DNA of 64,000 nt from Saccharothrix deserti (GCF_009769385.1 NZ_VKAB01000043.1:1-64000), one strand, 5' to 3'; positions 51,223 to 60,754 are shown, numbered from the stretch's first letter. The notes: generated by a model not told the origin, from the letters alone. A program made the numbers and translations.

Positions 51223-53048
51223 CGTTCGTCCTCCGCGACCGGCCGCAGGCGCACTTGGACGGTCCGCCGCGTCGTGCCCTCGGGCAGCTTCACGGTCATC
51301 TTCTCCGCGTCGAAGTCCCGGTACGGGCTGCCGTCCACGAGCACCTGGTCCAGGACCACGCGCCCGCGCGGCAGCGCGTCCGGCGCCACCCGCAGCAGAC
51401 CACCGGGGAACGCCGCGTCCGGGTCCGGCGAGAACCACAGGTCCAGTGGTTCGCCGTGCCACAGCAGTCTGTTGTAGACGGTCGCGAGGTAGCACAGCTC
51501 CGCGGAGTGGTACATGCTCATCGAGTGGTTGCCCTTGAGGCGTTCCAGACCCGCCAGGTACGGCGCACCGGCGGCCTGCACGGAGAAGTACACCCCGCCG
51601 TCGTCGTGGTCGAGGAAGAACGCGTTGTAGAACGCCTCCGCCTCGGCCGCGTGCTTGAGGTACTCCGCGTCGCCGGTGGAGCCGGCCAGGACCAGGTACG
51701 CCAGGATCGCCTGCTCCTGCTGCCACCACGCCTTGCGGTCGTGCCACACGAACGCGTGCCGCCCGTCGCGGGCCTGCCGCTCCAGCACGTCGTACCAGCC
51801 GCCGCGGCGCGGGTCGCGACCCACACCGGGCATGGTGGCGGCCAGCCGCGCGGCCGTGCGCGTGTACTCGTTCTTGGGGCGCAACGCGTTCATCCGCGTG
51901 AGGTTCCACGCGATCTTCAGGTTGTGCCCCACCACCGCGCGGTCCTGCTGCCAGCCCCACGTCTTGTCCGGCGTCCAGTCCGCGTGGAACCGCTCGCGCA
52001 CGAACGGGCTCGCGTCCGGCCCCCGGTCGGGGAAGTGGGTCACGATCATGTCGAACGTGTGCTCCAGCATCCGCAGGTAGCGCTGCTCGCCGGTGGCCAG
52101 GTACAGGTTGAACAGGTACGCCGGGGCGTGGTCGCCGACGGAGTTCCAGTTCTTCCGGGACCTGTTGCGCCCCAACGACTCCGCGTGCGGGCTCAGCGTC
52201 AGCGGGTCCACGTGCGAGAAGTAGCCGCCGGTGCGCGGGTCGGCGTAGTGCCGCTCGAACAGCCGGATCGTCGCCTCGATGTCGTCGCGCAGCCACGGCG
52301 TGCCGGTGAGCCGGTAGGTCTGCACCAGGCCGCTGAGCGCGTAGATCTGCTCGTAGGCCGGGATGGTCAGCTCGTCGTCGCTGAACTCCGAGGCGAACAG
52401 CTTGCGCAGCCGCCCGCCGTCGACCTCCAGGCCGTGGTACCAGTACACGATCCGGCCGACATCGGTCTCGTCGACGAAGCGCAGGTTGTCCCGCAGGTAC
52501 TCCGAGCCGCGCTCGGCGACCTCCAGGTGCGCCTCGTCGCCGGTCAGCATGTACGAGGTCGCCATGCCGTAGACCAGGCGGGAGATCGTGTCGGTCTCCT
52601 GCACGTGCGAGTCGGTCTTGTCGCCGCCCAGCCGCAGCACCGTGCGGTAGTCGGCGAAGTCCACCGGGCCCGAGCCGAACTGCGCCCGGCGGTAGAACTT
52701 CGCCAGCGACCGGATCTGGTCGACCCACCAGTCGGGGCGGTCGAACACCGGGCCGCCCGCGCCGTCGGCGACCAGCCACATCCGTTCCGCCTGCTGGCGG
52801 CGCGGGCCGGGGTACACCGGGCCGAAGCTGAACACCATCGCGCCCGGCGTCAGCAGCTCGTCCAGCCTGCCGTTGACGTCCTGGTAGGGCTCGCCGAGGT
52901 TGCGCACCAGCTGGGCCGAGGTCTCCGACGTCCGGTGCACGACCTCGCGGTCGCCGCCGAACGTGGCCAGCACCAACCGGTCGCCCGAGGACTCGACGAC
53001 GTACCCGCCGTACAGGTCGGAGTAGGTGCGTTCGGGTGCCGTCGTCAC
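51219..53048 (-). CDS. AGE-family (N-acylglucosamine 2-epimerase-like) protein
   Basis: A 609-residue protein whose residues about 110-500 have the Trp/His-rich repeats of an (alpha/alpha)6 barrel: AYEQIYALSGLVQTYRLTG, YFSHVDP, NSVGDHAPAYLFNLYLATG, GHNLKIAWNLTRM, KAWWQQEQAILAYLVLAG. AGE/cellobiose-epimerase-type enzymes use two His residues; GHNLKIAW and the EQE-type segment fit the active site. The extra N- and C-terminal regions (about 110 residues each) are not assigned. GTG start at 53048 overlaps the DJ-1 gene stop. Substrate may be a glucan end or an aldose/ketose made by its operon partners. Confidence 0.85.
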   Translation of the reverse strand: MTTAPERTYSDLYGGYVVESSGDRLVLATFGGDREVVHRTSETSAQLVRNLGEPYQDVNGRLDELLTPGAMVFSFGPVYPGPRRQQAERMWLVADGAGGPVFDRPDWWVDQIRSLAKFYRRAQFGSGPVDFADYRTVLRLGGDKTDSHVQETDTISRLVYGMATSYMLTGDEAHLEVAERGSEYLRDNLRFVDETDVGRIVYWYHGLEVDGGRLRKLFASEFSDDELTIPAYEQIYALSGLVQTYRLTGTPWLRDDIEATIRLFERHYADPRTGGYFSHVDPLTLSPHAESLGRNRSRKNWNSVGDHAPAYLFNLYLATGEQRYLRMLEHTFDMIVTHFPDRGPDASPFVRERFHADWTPDKTWGWQQDRAVVGHNLKIAWNLTRMNALRPKNEYTRTAARLAATMPGVGRDPRRGGWYDVLERQARDGRHAFVWHDRKAWWQQEQAILAYLVLAGSTGDAEYLKHAAEAEAFYNAFFLDHDDGGVYFSVQAAGAPYLAGLERLKGNHSMSMYHSAELCYLATVYNRLLWHGEPLDLWFSPDPDAAFPGGLLRVAPDALPRGRVVLDQVLVDGSPYRDFDAEKMTVKLPEGTTRRTVQVRLRPVAEDER

Positions 53049-53653
53049 GCCGCCACCAGCCTGGCGGACAACTGCTCGATGACGGTCCGGGCCAGCAGGT
53101 GGCAGTGCTCCACCGTGCGCGTGCTGATCAGGTCGCGGTCCACCGCCACGTCGGTGTCGGAGTACACCGCGCCCATGTTGCGCACGTCGCTGACCAGGTT
53201 GTTGTGGCAGGTGACGGTGCGCCCGGCCATGACCTCCGGCGCGGCCGACATCAGCCACAGGCCGTGGCAGGAGAACGCCTTCAGCAGCCGGGGGATGCGG
53301 AACGCCCGGCGCATCACCTGCACCGCGGGCGCCACGCCGCCGGGCCGTTCGCTGTAGCGCAGCCGGTCGGACACCATGCCCGACGGCACGATCAGCGCGT
53401 GCAGGCTGTTCAGCTCGTGGTAGTCCAACGCCTCCAGGTCGCCGTCCACCTTGATCTCGCCGCCGAGCTCGCGGCCGGTGAACGTCAGCGACTCGTTGCC
53501 CCACAGCCGCGTGTAGAGCTTCACCTCGGCGCCCGCCTCGGCGAACCGCAGGCGGTAGTAGGCGATCTCCGCCTCCACGAAGTCGCTCTCCATGAGGATG
53601 CCGATGCGCAGCCCGGCGAGCGGCCCGGGAAGGACGGGAGAGTTCATGTCCAT
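53045..53653 (-). CDS. DJ-1/PfpI-family protein
   Basis: A 202-residue DJ-1/PfpI protein: LRIGILMESDFVEAEIAYYR with the conserved Glu of the pocket, and FSCHGLWLM with the nucleophile-elbow Cys followed by His. Relatives are glyoxalases, deglycases, chaperones or amidases. The ATG at 53653 follows GGAG; ATGs at 53647 and 53665 are alternatives. It is the first of four genes that overlap by 4 bases each. Its promoter region would contain the long poly-G tracts at 53711-53765. A second DJ-1-type gene lies upstream at 56084. Confidence 0.85.
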   Translation of the reverse strand: MDMNSPVLPGPLAGLRIGILMESDFVEAEIAYYRLRFAEAGAEVKLYTRLWGNESLTFTGRELGGEIKVDGDLEALDYHELNSLHALIVPSGMVSDRLRYSERPGGVAPAVQVMRRAFRIPRLLKAFSCHGLWLMSAAPEVMAGRTVTCHNNLVSDVRNMGAVYSDTDVAVDRDLISTRTVEHCHLLARTVIEQLSARLVAA

Positions 53654-53704
53654 TGTCGTCTCCATCTGGGTGGTCCGAAGTGGACTGCCGCCTCGTCGCG
53701 GCAC

Positions 53705-53768
<64 letters not shown>

Positions 53769-53849
53769 GCCCGCCACCGCGTGGCCCACCGGGCGCAACG
53801 CGGAAGTGCCGCGGCGCCGCCGGTGGTGGGGAGGTGGATCAGTTCGCGA

Positions 53850-54365
53850 TCAGCTCGCGACGAGCTCGGCGCGGACGCGCTCCGCGACGTCCGCGTCGGC
53901 GACCGGGTCCGAGCCCGGGAGTGGCTGCGCGGTCCGCGTCACGAGCGTGCGGATGCGCGGGGCGCCGTCCTGGCGCACGACCAGCCACTGCTCGGTGAGC
54001 AGGCAGCCGGTCCAGCGGCTGCGCGGGGCCGGCCGCTGCCAGCGCCGGGACTCCCACATCAGCGTCACGGTCACCTCGGCGTGCAACGGGGACACCAGGT
54101 CCACGTCCACCGAGATCAGGTCCCGCCGCTGGTCGAAGCGCGAGTCGTTCAGCTCCCGGTACCACCGGGCGAACTGCTCGGCGTCGCGCACCGTCGCGCC
54201 GGGCAGCCGGAGCAGCAGGCCCGAGCGCACCAGTTTCGTGCGCAGGTGCGCCACGTCGGCGTGCCGTTCCAGCGCACCGTGCCAGTCCCGCACCAGCGCC
54301 ACGACCTCGGCCCGGTCCAGCCGGCCGCGACCGGTGAGGTCGGTCGGCGCCTGCGTGGATGTCAT
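53850..54365 (-). CDS. SnoaL-like (NTF2-fold) protein
   Basis: A 171-residue NTF2-like protein: VVALVRDWHGALERHADVAH at the start of the cone-shaped fold and ARWYRELND in the middle, with beta strands SPLHAEVTVTLMWESRRW. SnoaL-type proteins are ring cyclases, dehydratases or small hydrolases; without the His/Asp pair clearly placed I cannot say which. It is related in layout to the gene at 56939 (both have RDWHGALERHA/GDWYRALDEHA, WYR and a W-rich strand), so the operon has two paralogues. ATG at 54365. Confidence 0.8.
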   Translation of the reverse strand: MTSTQAPTDLTGRGRLDRAEVVALVRDWHGALERHADVAHLRTKLVRSGLLLRLPGATVRDAEQFARWYRELNDSRFDQRRDLISVDVDLVSPLHAEVTVTLMWESRRWQRPAPRSRWTGCLLTEQWLVVRQDGAPRIRTLVTRTAQPLPGSDPVADADVAERVRAELVAS

Positions 54366-54393
54366 GACCTTCCCCCTTCGGTCCCGCGCCCGC

Positions 54394-56007
54394 TCACTCG
54401 ATCACCAGGTCGATCAGGAACGGCCCGTTGTGGCTGAGCATCTCGGCCACCGCGCCGTCCACCTCGCGCAGCCGGCTCACCCGGCGGCCGGGCACGCCCA
54501 GCGACGCGGCGAGCTGGGTGAAGCCGATGGCGGGGTTGGTCAGGTCGAACGCGTCGGGCCGCTCGTGCGGCTCGATGCCCTGCTCCCGCCAGTACTGGTC
54601 GATGTTGTTGTCCAGCAACCGGTAGCGGCCGTTGTTGCAGATGACGAACTTGGCGTCGATGCCGTACCGCGCGGCGGTCCACAGCGCCTGGATGGTGTAC
54701 ATGCTGCCGCCGTCGCCGGTGAACGCGACGACCGGCTGGTCCGGCCGCGCCAGCTTCGCGCCGAGCGCGCCGGGGATGCCGATGCCCAGCGACCCGCCGC
54801 GGGTCTGGAAGAACCGGCCCGGCTCCCGCGCCGGCAGGTGCCGGCCCAGGGGCTCACCCGCGGTGAGCGCCTCGTCGAACAGGATGAGGTCGTTGGGCAC
54901 GTGCTGCGCGAGCCGTTCGGTGAACAGCTCCAGCACGCTCGGCGGACCCGAGGGGGCGACGCGGCTCGTCCGCGCGGCCGGGCGCGCGGGCTCGGCGACC
55001 GCACCGCCCTGGTGGCCCAGCTCCACGGCCAGGGCCGCGAGGGTGAGCTTCGGGTCGGCGACGACACCGATGTCCACGGGGTGGTTCTTGGCGATCTCGT
55101 AGCTGTCGAGGTCGATGTGGACGATCTTGGCGTCCTCGGAGAACGGGTTGTTCAACGCCGGGAACACCTCGGGGAACACGTACGTGCCCACGATCAGCAC
55201 GCGGTCCGCGTCCCCGACGATGCGGGCGCTGTCCGTGCCGAACATGTGGCCCAGGTTCCCCGCGTACGACGGGTCGGCCGCGTCGAGGTTGACCTCCGAG
55301 GAGTTCACCCCGTACACCCGCGCGCCCAGCAGCTGCGCCACGGTGGCCAGCTCGCGCTGGGCTCCGCTGATCGCGACGCCGTCACCCATCAGCACCAGCG
55401 GGCGCCGGCCGCCGGACAGCACCGACGCCATCTGCGCCACCAGGGCGGGCTCCGGCAGCACCCGCGTGGACGGCACCACGGTCGGCAGCGCCGGCTCCTC
55501 GGTGACCGCGTCGAGCACGTCGGCGGGCAGCGCCACGAACACCGGCCCTCGCGGCGCCGTCATGGCGATCTTCACCGCCCGGCGCAGCACCCGCAGCACC
55601 GAGTCCGGGTCGGTGACCCGCGTGGCGTACTTCGTCACCGGTTCGGCCATGGCCACCAGGTCCACGGCCATCTGCGCGTCCATCGCGTCGTAGCGCACAC
55701 CGGCGTCGCCGGCGATCACGACCAGCGGCGAACCGCCCCGCTTCGCCTGGTACAGCATGCCGACGGCGTTGCCGAGGCCCACACCCGTGTGCAGCTGCAC
55801 CAGGCCCGGCTGCTGCGAGGCGCGGGCGTACCCGTCGGCCATCGCCACGGCCACGCTCTCGTGCAGTGCCAGCACGTAGGCCATTTCGGTCTGCCCCATC
55901 GCGTCGAGCAAGCCCTGCTCGACGGTGCCCGGGTTGCCGAACATGTACTTGATACCGTCGGCCGCGAACTGCTCGAAGATCGCGACCCGTCCCGGTCGTT
56001 TGCTCAT
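54394..56007 (-). CDS. ThDP-dependent enzyme, benzoylformate-decarboxylase-like
   Basis: A 537-residue thiamine-diphosphate enzyme of the acetolactate synthase/benzoylformate decarboxylase superfamily. The cofactor-activating Glu is in LALHESVAVAMADGYARAS near 50. The ThDP/Mg motif runs from GDGGSMYTIQALWTA near 425 to NNGRY. The central domain (about 190-330) is of the pyruvate-oxidase type. It is closest by eye to benzoylformate decarboxylase, which makes aldehydes from 2-keto acids and can join aldehydes to acyloins. It is flanked by SnoaL-like and DJ-1 genes in the same strand set; substrate unknown. Confidence 0.88.
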   Translation of the reverse strand: MSKRPGRVAIFEQFAADGIKYMFGNPGTVEQGLLDAMGQTEMAYVLALHESVAVAMADGYARASQQPGLVQLHTGVGLGNAVGMLYQAKRGGSPLVVIAGDAGVRYDAMDAQMAVDLVAMAEPVTKYATRVTDPDSVLRVLRRAVKIAMTAPRGPVFVALPADVLDAVTEEPALPTVVPSTRVLPEPALVAQMASVLSGGRRPLVLMGDGVAISGAQRELATVAQLLGARVYGVNSSEVNLDAADPSYAGNLGHMFGTDSARIVGDADRVLIVGTYVFPEVFPALNNPFSEDAKIVHIDLDSYEIAKNHPVDIGVVADPKLTLAALAVELGHQGGAVAEPARPAARTSRVAPSGPPSVLELFTERLAQHVPNDLILFDEALTAGEPLGRHLPAREPGRFFQTRGGSLGIGIPGALGAKLARPDQPVVAFTGDGGSMYTIQALWTAARYGIDAKFVICNNGRYRLLDNNIDQYWREQGIEPHERPDAFDLTNPAIGFTQLAASLGVPGRRVSRLREVDGAVAEMLSHNGPFLIDLVIE

Positions 56008-56083
56008 CTGCTTCGTTCCACCTTCCCCAGTGTGGTGGCGGACGCGGCGCGGACCGGCGCCGCGTCCGCCCGTGGTGCCTGCC

Positions 56084-56911
56084 CTACCAGCCGTAGCGGC
56101 GCAGGCCGTTCTCCAGCGTCTGCACCAGCAGCTCGCCGGACAGCGCGGAGTCCGGAGTGGACCGCGCGGTGACGAACGGGTAGTCCACGATCACCGACAG
56201 CTCCTTGCCGACGTTGCCGTGGAAGCCGCCGAAGGCGCCGGTCGCGTCGCGGAGGATGTACTCCAGCGGGAACGGGGGCGGGCCCATGTTGAAGTCGACG
56301 CCGAGGAAGCCGGTGCCGTCCTTGTAGTCGTACTCCTTCGGGTGACCCGTGACGTGCTTGCCGTAGATGATGCTCTGGCGGGACTCCCAGTCGCGGGCGA
56401 AGGCCAGCACCGTGACGCCGTAGCACTCCGCGAGGATCGGCTTGTCCGCGGCGTGGAAGCCGAGGGTGACCTCGTGCAGGCGTTCGTTGTTGGCCATGTC
56501 GACCAGCGGGCCGGAGCCGCCGACGAGCACGAGCGCGTCGTAGGCCGCGACGAGGTCGTCCACCGCGGGCTGCAGGTTGCGGTGGTAGGCCTCCAGCTCG
56601 CGCAGGAAGTTGATCGAGCTGTAGTACGGCCGCTCGGGGATGAGGTCGGCCAGGCTGAGCGGGTTGTCCAGCCGGTCGGACTCGTCGAGGGCGCGGACGG
56701 CGCGGGCCATCTCCGGCGTGGTCACCGCGCGGCCCAGCGGCGGGTCGATGTAGTCGGCGTCCATGCTCGGCGGCAGCGCGTGGGCGCGCTTGCCGGTGGG
56801 GGTGACGAAGGTGACCTGGTAGCCGCGGGCGTCGAACGCCTCCAGCGGACCGACCAGCTCCTCCCCCCAGTAGCCGTACTCGGACAGCACCACGAGAACT
56901 CGTCGGGTCAC
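56084..56911 (-). CDS. DJ-1/PfpI-family protein (ThiJ type)
   Basis: A 275-residue member of the larger DJ-1/Hsp31-like branch: VLVVLSEYGYWGEELVGPLE with the pocket Glu, ALVLVGGSGPLVDMA, and ECYGVTVLAF with the nucleophile Cys. Hsp31-type members convert methylglyoxal to lactate without glutathione or act as chaperones. It lies between the SnoaL-like gene (27-base gap) and the ThDP enzyme (76-base gap). An aldehyde- or dicarbonyl-handling role together with the ThDP enzyme is an inference. Confidence 0.87.
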   Translation of the reverse strand: MTRRVLVVLSEYGYWGEELVGPLEAFDARGYQVTFVTPTGKRAHALPPSMDADYIDPPLGRAVTTPEMARAVRALDESDRLDNPLSLADLIPERPYYSSINFLRELEAYHRNLQPAVDDLVAAYDALVLVGGSGPLVDMANNERLHEVTLGFHAADKPILAECYGVTVLAFARDWESRQSIIYGKHVTGHPKEYDYKDGTGFLGVDFNMGPPPFPLEYILRDATGAFGGFHGNVGKELSVIVDYPFVTARSTPDSALSGELLVQTLENGLRRYGW

Positions 56912-56938
56912 TTCTCTACTCCCTGGTTGTGAGGGTTT

Positions 56939-57373
56939 TCAGAGCTCGGCGGAGCCGGGCATCGGGTGCAGGGCGTCGACGACGTAGGAGCGGATGCGCA
57001 GGCGCCCCGCGTCGTCCCGCACGACCTGCCACGTCTGGTCGGCGTCGAAGCCCAGCCACTGGCTGGTCGGCGCCGGCGGGTTCCAGATGCGTGCCTGCCA
57101 ATTCACGCGCACCTTCACGTCGGCCACGTCGCCGCGAATGGACGACTTCACCTCGGTGACTTCGTGCACCTCGTCGAAAAAGCGGTTGACGACCGTCCGG
57201 TACCACCCCAGGAATTCTTCGACGGAAGTGAGCTTGCCTTCCGGGAAGGTCATCTCGGGATTGGTGTCGACGAGATATCCGAGAACCTCTTCCTCGGTGG
57301 CGTGCTCGTCCAGTGCGCGGTACCAATCGCCGACGAATTGGCTGATCAGATCATTGTCGAGGGTGCCTGCCAC
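56939..57373 (-). CDS. SnoaL-like (NTF2-fold) protein, first gene of the set
   Basis: A 144-residue NTF2-fold protein from GTG at 57373, preceded by GGGGAG; the frame extends upstream to 57460 but lacks family sequence. Features: FVGDWYRALDEHATEEEV, FLGWYRTVVNRFFDEVHEV, VRVNWQARIWNPPAP. It is a paralogue of the protein at 53850. The 300-base region upstream should hold the promoter of the whole minus-strand set. Confidence 0.82.
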   Translation of the reverse strand: MAGTLDNDLISQFVGDWYRALDEHATEEEVLGYLVDTNPEMTFPEGKLTSVEEFLGWYRTVVNRFFDEVHEVTEVKSSIRGDVADVKVRVNWQARIWNPPAPTSQWLGFDADQTWQVVRDDAGRLRIRSYVVDALHPMPGSAEL

Positions 57374-57676
57374 TGTTTCTCCCCTGTGTCGCCGCGGTTG
57401 TGAGCAGTCCGTGATGGCCGTCACCCGCTGTGACATCTTTGGTTTCGTTATTGACGACATGAGTCAATCCGTGTCAGTGGGTCCAGGCAAGGCAGCCGGT
57501 GCAACTGGGTCGACTTGACGAAATTGCGGGAAACGCTCCGAAGGCGTGCCGGTTAACCGGCATGTTTCATACAGGGGTAAGACGCTGGTGAAGGGGCACG
57601 TGGCCGGCGGGCCGGCGGCGGGCACCGAATTCCTGGTAGTGCAGCTACTAGTAACGACTCTGCTCTGGCTACCTGG
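57374..57676. other. Promoter region of the minus-strand set and decayed MFS gene
   Basis: No intact gene is seen. The region is AT-richer than its flanks; CCGGTTAACCGG (57549-57560) is a 12-base palindrome that could bind a regulator, and CTACTAGTAA near 57646 is another symmetrical spot. A TAGTAATAACC-type motif recurs upstream of the second XRE gene near 60650. Confidence 0.4.
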
Positions 57677-58150
57677 GTGGCGGGCCGCGACAGTGGGTGG
57701 ATCGGCACAGCACCCCACAGCTCCGAGGAGCCGTCCTGGTCCCACACAGCCGACCCGGCGGCCACCGAGCCCACACCCGCGGGCCTCGGTGGCGAGGGCG
57801 TCGAGACGACCGTCGCAACGCCCGGCGAGTCCGCACCGAACCGCGCGCGCCCCAATCCGGCGCTCGTGCCGGCGCTGTTGTGCCCGGCCGAGTTCGTGAT
57901 CGCCCTGGGCTTTTCCATCACCGACGTGGCGCTGCCGGTGATTCAGGCCGAGTTGGAATTCACGGCGACCGGCCTGCAGCGGATTATCGGCGCGTACGCG
58001 ATCGCCTTCGGCGGTTTCCTGATGTTCGGCGGCCGGGTGTCGGACCTGTACCGGGTGTCGGACCTGTACGGGCGGCGCCGGCGGTTCATCACCGGCCTGG
58101 CCGCCTTCGCGGTCGTGGCGCTGGAGGACGCCGACCCGGGCTCGCTTCGT
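57677..58150 (+). pseudogene. Truncated MFS (DHA2-type) transporter
   Basis: After a Pro/Glu-rich leader, the frame gives FSITDVALPVIQAELEFTAT and YAIAFGGFLMFGGRVSDLY, the first two membrane helices and motif A of drug-exporting MFS proteins. Motif A is doubled (VSDLYRVSDLYGRRRR) by an 18-base tandem repeat. After FAVVALEDADPG similarity ends and the frame runs into non-transporter sequence. About 80 % of the transporter (normally about 480 residues) is missing. An intact relative lies at 63072. Confidence 0.7.
58033..58068 (+). repeat. Perfect 18-bp tandem duplication in the MFS relic
   Basis: The 18 bases at 58033-58050 repeat exactly at 58051-58068, adding six residues in motif A of the relic. 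It looks like replication slippage in a gene no longer under selection. Confidence 0.85.
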
Positions 58151-58173
58151 CCCCCTGGTCGGCCCGGGTGCCG

Positions 58174-58212
58174 GGTGGTGGGCGCCTCGACCCCCGAGGG
58201 GCGCCCACCACC
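58174..58212. terminator. 13-bp hairpin between MFS relic and XRE gene
   Basis: Arms 58174-58186 and 58200-58212 pair exactly; an inner TCG/CGA pair extends the stem. It lies 18 bases beyond the XRE stop and faces both units, so it can end either transcript. Confidence 0.65.
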
Positions 58213-58230
58213 GTGTTCACCGAGCGGGCT

Positions 58231-59064
58231 TCACCGGTCCAGGCGGTCGAGCAGGTTCGCCAGGCGCGCCGAGTCGATGGACGTCACCGGCGTCTGGAGC
58301 ACCACGGTCAACGTCGGGTGCTCGACCAGCCGCAGGTGCAGCAGGTCCAGGTCGATGCGGCCCACCAGCGGGTGGTCGAGCTTGTTGACCTCGACGTTGA
58401 ACTCCGCGACCGGGTAGGAGTCCCAGCGCGAGCCGAAGTCCGGGCTCACCGCCCGCAGCCGGTCGGCGATCTCGGCGTACCGGCGGTCGTTGCCGTCGCG
58501 GCCGGCGGCTGCCCGGAACTGGCCGAGCACGCTGCGCGCCGCGGACTCCCAGTCCACCAGCAGCTCGCGCACCGCGGTGTCGGTGAAGATCAGCCACAGC
58601 AGGTTGCGCTCGGCGGGCTCGACCTTCGCCGGGTCCAGCCACAGCGTCGCCTGCGCCGCGTTCCACGCCAGGATGTCCAGCCGCTGGTCGAACACGTACG
58701 CGGGGTTGGGCATCAGGTTGTCCAGCACCCGCTGCACCAGCGGGGGCAGCTTGTCGCCGGGCGAGCGCTGCGCGGCCGGGCGCAGGCCGGCCAGCTCGAA
58801 GATGTGGCTGCGGTCGTCGTCCTCCAGCCGCAGTGCCGTGGCCAGCGCCTCGATGACCTGCCGGGACGACGGGATGTCGCGGCCCTGCTCCAGCCACGTG
58901 TACCAGGTCAGGCCCACGCCGGACAGCTGCGCGACCTCCTCGCGCCGCAGCCCCGGGGTCCGGCGCCGTCCGCCGCCCGCGGCCAGGCCGACGTCCTGTG
59001 GCTTGAGCCGTTCCCGCCGGGCACGCAGGAACGCGCCGAGTTCTCGTTTGCGGTGATCTGTCAT
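58231..59064 (-). CDS. XRE-family regulator with MmyB-like ligand domain
   Basis: A 277-residue protein. The HTH (about 5-80) includes RRTPGLRREEVAQLSGVGLT and WYTWLEQGRDIPSS. The MmyB-like domain (about 105-270) begins with NLMPNPAYVFDQRLDILAWN. Such regulators are frequent in actinomycetes beside SDR, LLM or MFS genes and are thought to bind fatty acids or other small ligands. It is a paralogue of the regulator at 59790 (same PGLRREEVA and WYT-LEQGR signatures). It is divergent from the LLM relic and convergent with the MFS relic, so its old targets seem lost. Confidence 0.9.
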   Translation of the reverse strand: MTDHRKRELGAFLRARRERLKPQDVGLAAGGGRRRTPGLRREEVAQLSGVGLTWYTWLEQGRDIPSSRQVIEALATALRLEDDDRSHIFELAGLRPAAQRSPGDKLPPLVQRVLDNLMPNPAYVFDQRLDILAWNAAQATLWLDPAKVEPAERNLLWLIFTDTAVRELLVDWESAARSVLGQFRAAAGRDGNDRRYAEIADRLRAVSPDFGSRWDSYPVAEFNVEVNKLDHPLVGRIDLDLLHLRLVEHPTLTVVLQTPVTSIDSARLANLLDRLDR

Positions 59065-59269
59065 CCGGGTTTCTCCGCAGGTCTGGCCGAGCGTTGCGCA
59101 ACCGCGTCATCGTATTCGGGTCTCGCGCGGGGATGACCTGCGACGAGGAGCGGCGGCGGGGTGTGGGGAAGCACCACCGGGGCAAGCGGGCCGTCCGGGC
59201 TCGTGGCCGCCGGCGGTGACCTGGCCTCGCCCGTCGCGGTCCGGGGCAACCCTCTCACACCAGGAGCAG

Positions 59270-59446
59270 GTCGTGATCTTGTTCCGCACCCGTCCTGCCG
59301 GACCCGCCCGGCCTGTCCAGCCCGTTCGAGGCGACGCCGGAGCTGGTCGACCCGATCGTCCACCTGTCCTGCCGCTGCGGAATCCCGTCGTGCCGGCCAA
59401 GCAGCCGGCCTCGCCGGCGCCACGCGCCCGCCGCGCTGCGCGGTGA
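59270..59446 (+). pseudogene. Possible LLM-class F420 oxidoreductase remnant and degenerate surroundings
   Basis: The frame gives VLPLRNPVVPAKQPASPAPR, which resembles the LLM signature LPLRNPVVLAKxLASLDxLSGGR (compare ILPLRNPIVLAKALASLDHL in the intact gene at 62066). Flanking sequence over 59065-59789 is Arg/Pro-rich in every frame, and I see no intact gene, only short broken pieces. It lies next to an XRE regulator, as expected of a decayed XRE-LLM pair. The call rests on one motif. Confidence 0.35.
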
Positions 59447-59789
59447 TCCACTCGCACGGCCGGTAAGGCTTCGGACTCCCGCCGCAGACGCTCGACTCGA
59501 TGAAGGAGGGCACGCGGCAGGCCGCGCAGGCGCACGAGCGCCCGCGACCTCAGGCAGCCGACCCTCGCCGTCACCCCGCCGCGCGGGAGCCTGCCGCTGA
59601 GGGGCGAGGAGTGGAACGTCCATCTCGTCAGGACGCTCAACGACGTGGTGGACCAGCGCCGCTACGACGGACGTGGACGCGCTGTTCGTGCCCGGCGGTC
59701 GTCCTGAGGTGCGGAACTCCTTGGCGGCCACTGCGTTGTACTGCCCGGATAAGTCCCATGTGGACGGTCTACCGCGGCGGCAGCGCCTC

Positions 59790-60572
59790 CTACGAGCCGT
59801 GCAGGCACACGACCACGGATATGTCCTCGCGCCCCACCACTTGCAACGCCAGGCGCCGCACCGTCCGGAGGCCCCAGGTGGGGTGGAAGACGCGCTTCTC
59901 CGAGGGCGCTTCCGCGCGCACCTCGTGCCGCGACCACCACGCGCCGATCGCGGGGTCGGCGTCGATCGCCTCGGCCAGCAGCGCCTGGTAGCGCGTGTCC
60001 TGGGGGTGCCGCGTGGCCATGGCGCGGAACTGCCCCAGCAGCGACCTGGCCTCCTCGGCCCAGTCGACCAGCCACTGCTTGGCCGCGGGCGCCGTCATGA
60101 CCCACAGGAACAGGTTGCGGGCCGGCGCCTGCCGGAACCCGGGGAACCAGTCGGCAGCGGAGGCGTTGAACGCCTGGAGGTCCCAGTACCGGTCGACCAC
60201 GTACGCGGGCGAGGGCTCCAGCTCGTCGACCAGCTGCCGGAACGCGGGGTCCAGCTCGCCCGGCGTCGCGGGGACCGCGACGGTCCCGGCGAAGCCGCCC
60301 AGGAGCAGCAGGTGGGCCGTCTCCACGGCGCTGAGCTGCAGGGCCCGCGCCAGCGACTCCAGCACCGCGTGGGACGCCTGGACGTTGCGGCCCTGCTCCA
60401 GGCGCGTGTACCAGGTGGAGCTCACGCCCGCGAGGGCCGCGACCTCCTCCCGGCGCAGGCCGGGGGTGCGCCTGCGGCCGTGCACGGGCAGGCCCGCCCG
60501 CTCGGGTTCCAGCCGACACCGGCAGGCCCGGAGGAACTCGGCCAGCTCGTGCCGGTGAGCGTTTTCAGCCAC
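59790..60572 (-). CDS. XRE-family regulator with MmyB-like ligand domain, second copy
   Basis: About 260 residues from GTG at 60572 (VAENAHRHELAEFLR), preceded by GGTGGGA; GTG at 60581 is an alternative, and longer starts are rejected. HTH: RRTPGLRREEVAALAGVSST and WYTRLEQGRNVQ. MmyB-like domain: LEPSPAYVVDRYWDLQAFN and PARNLFLWVM. It is a paralogue of the protein at 58231. It lies downstream, on the same strand, of the acyltransferase, LLM and MFS genes, which it may control. Confidence 0.88.
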   Translation of the reverse strand: MAENAHRHELAEFLRACRCRLEPERAGLPVHGRRRTPGLRREEVAALAGVSSTWYTRLEQGRNVQASHAVLESLARALQLSAVETAHLLLLGGFAGTVAVPATPGELDPAFRQLVDELEPSPAYVVDRYWDLQAFNASAADWFPGFRQAPARNLFLWVMTAPAAKQWLVDWAEEARSLLGQFRAMATRHPQDTRYQALLAEAIDADPAIGAWWSRHEVRAEAPSEKRVFHPTWGLRTVRRLALQVVGREDISVVVCLHGS

Positions 60573-60754
60573 ACGTCCCACCTTATAACGGCGAATACGG
60601 AGTGTGGGCGGCCCGAGGCGGGGAGTGACAGTACCACTATCGTCACTGCTAGTAATAACCACCACTGGTTGGTGACGGCCGCCGAGAGGAAGGTGGAAGC
60701 ATGAAGCGTGGCGGGTGCGGAGGTAAGAGCGCCCTCGCACGCCGCCGGAAGGCT

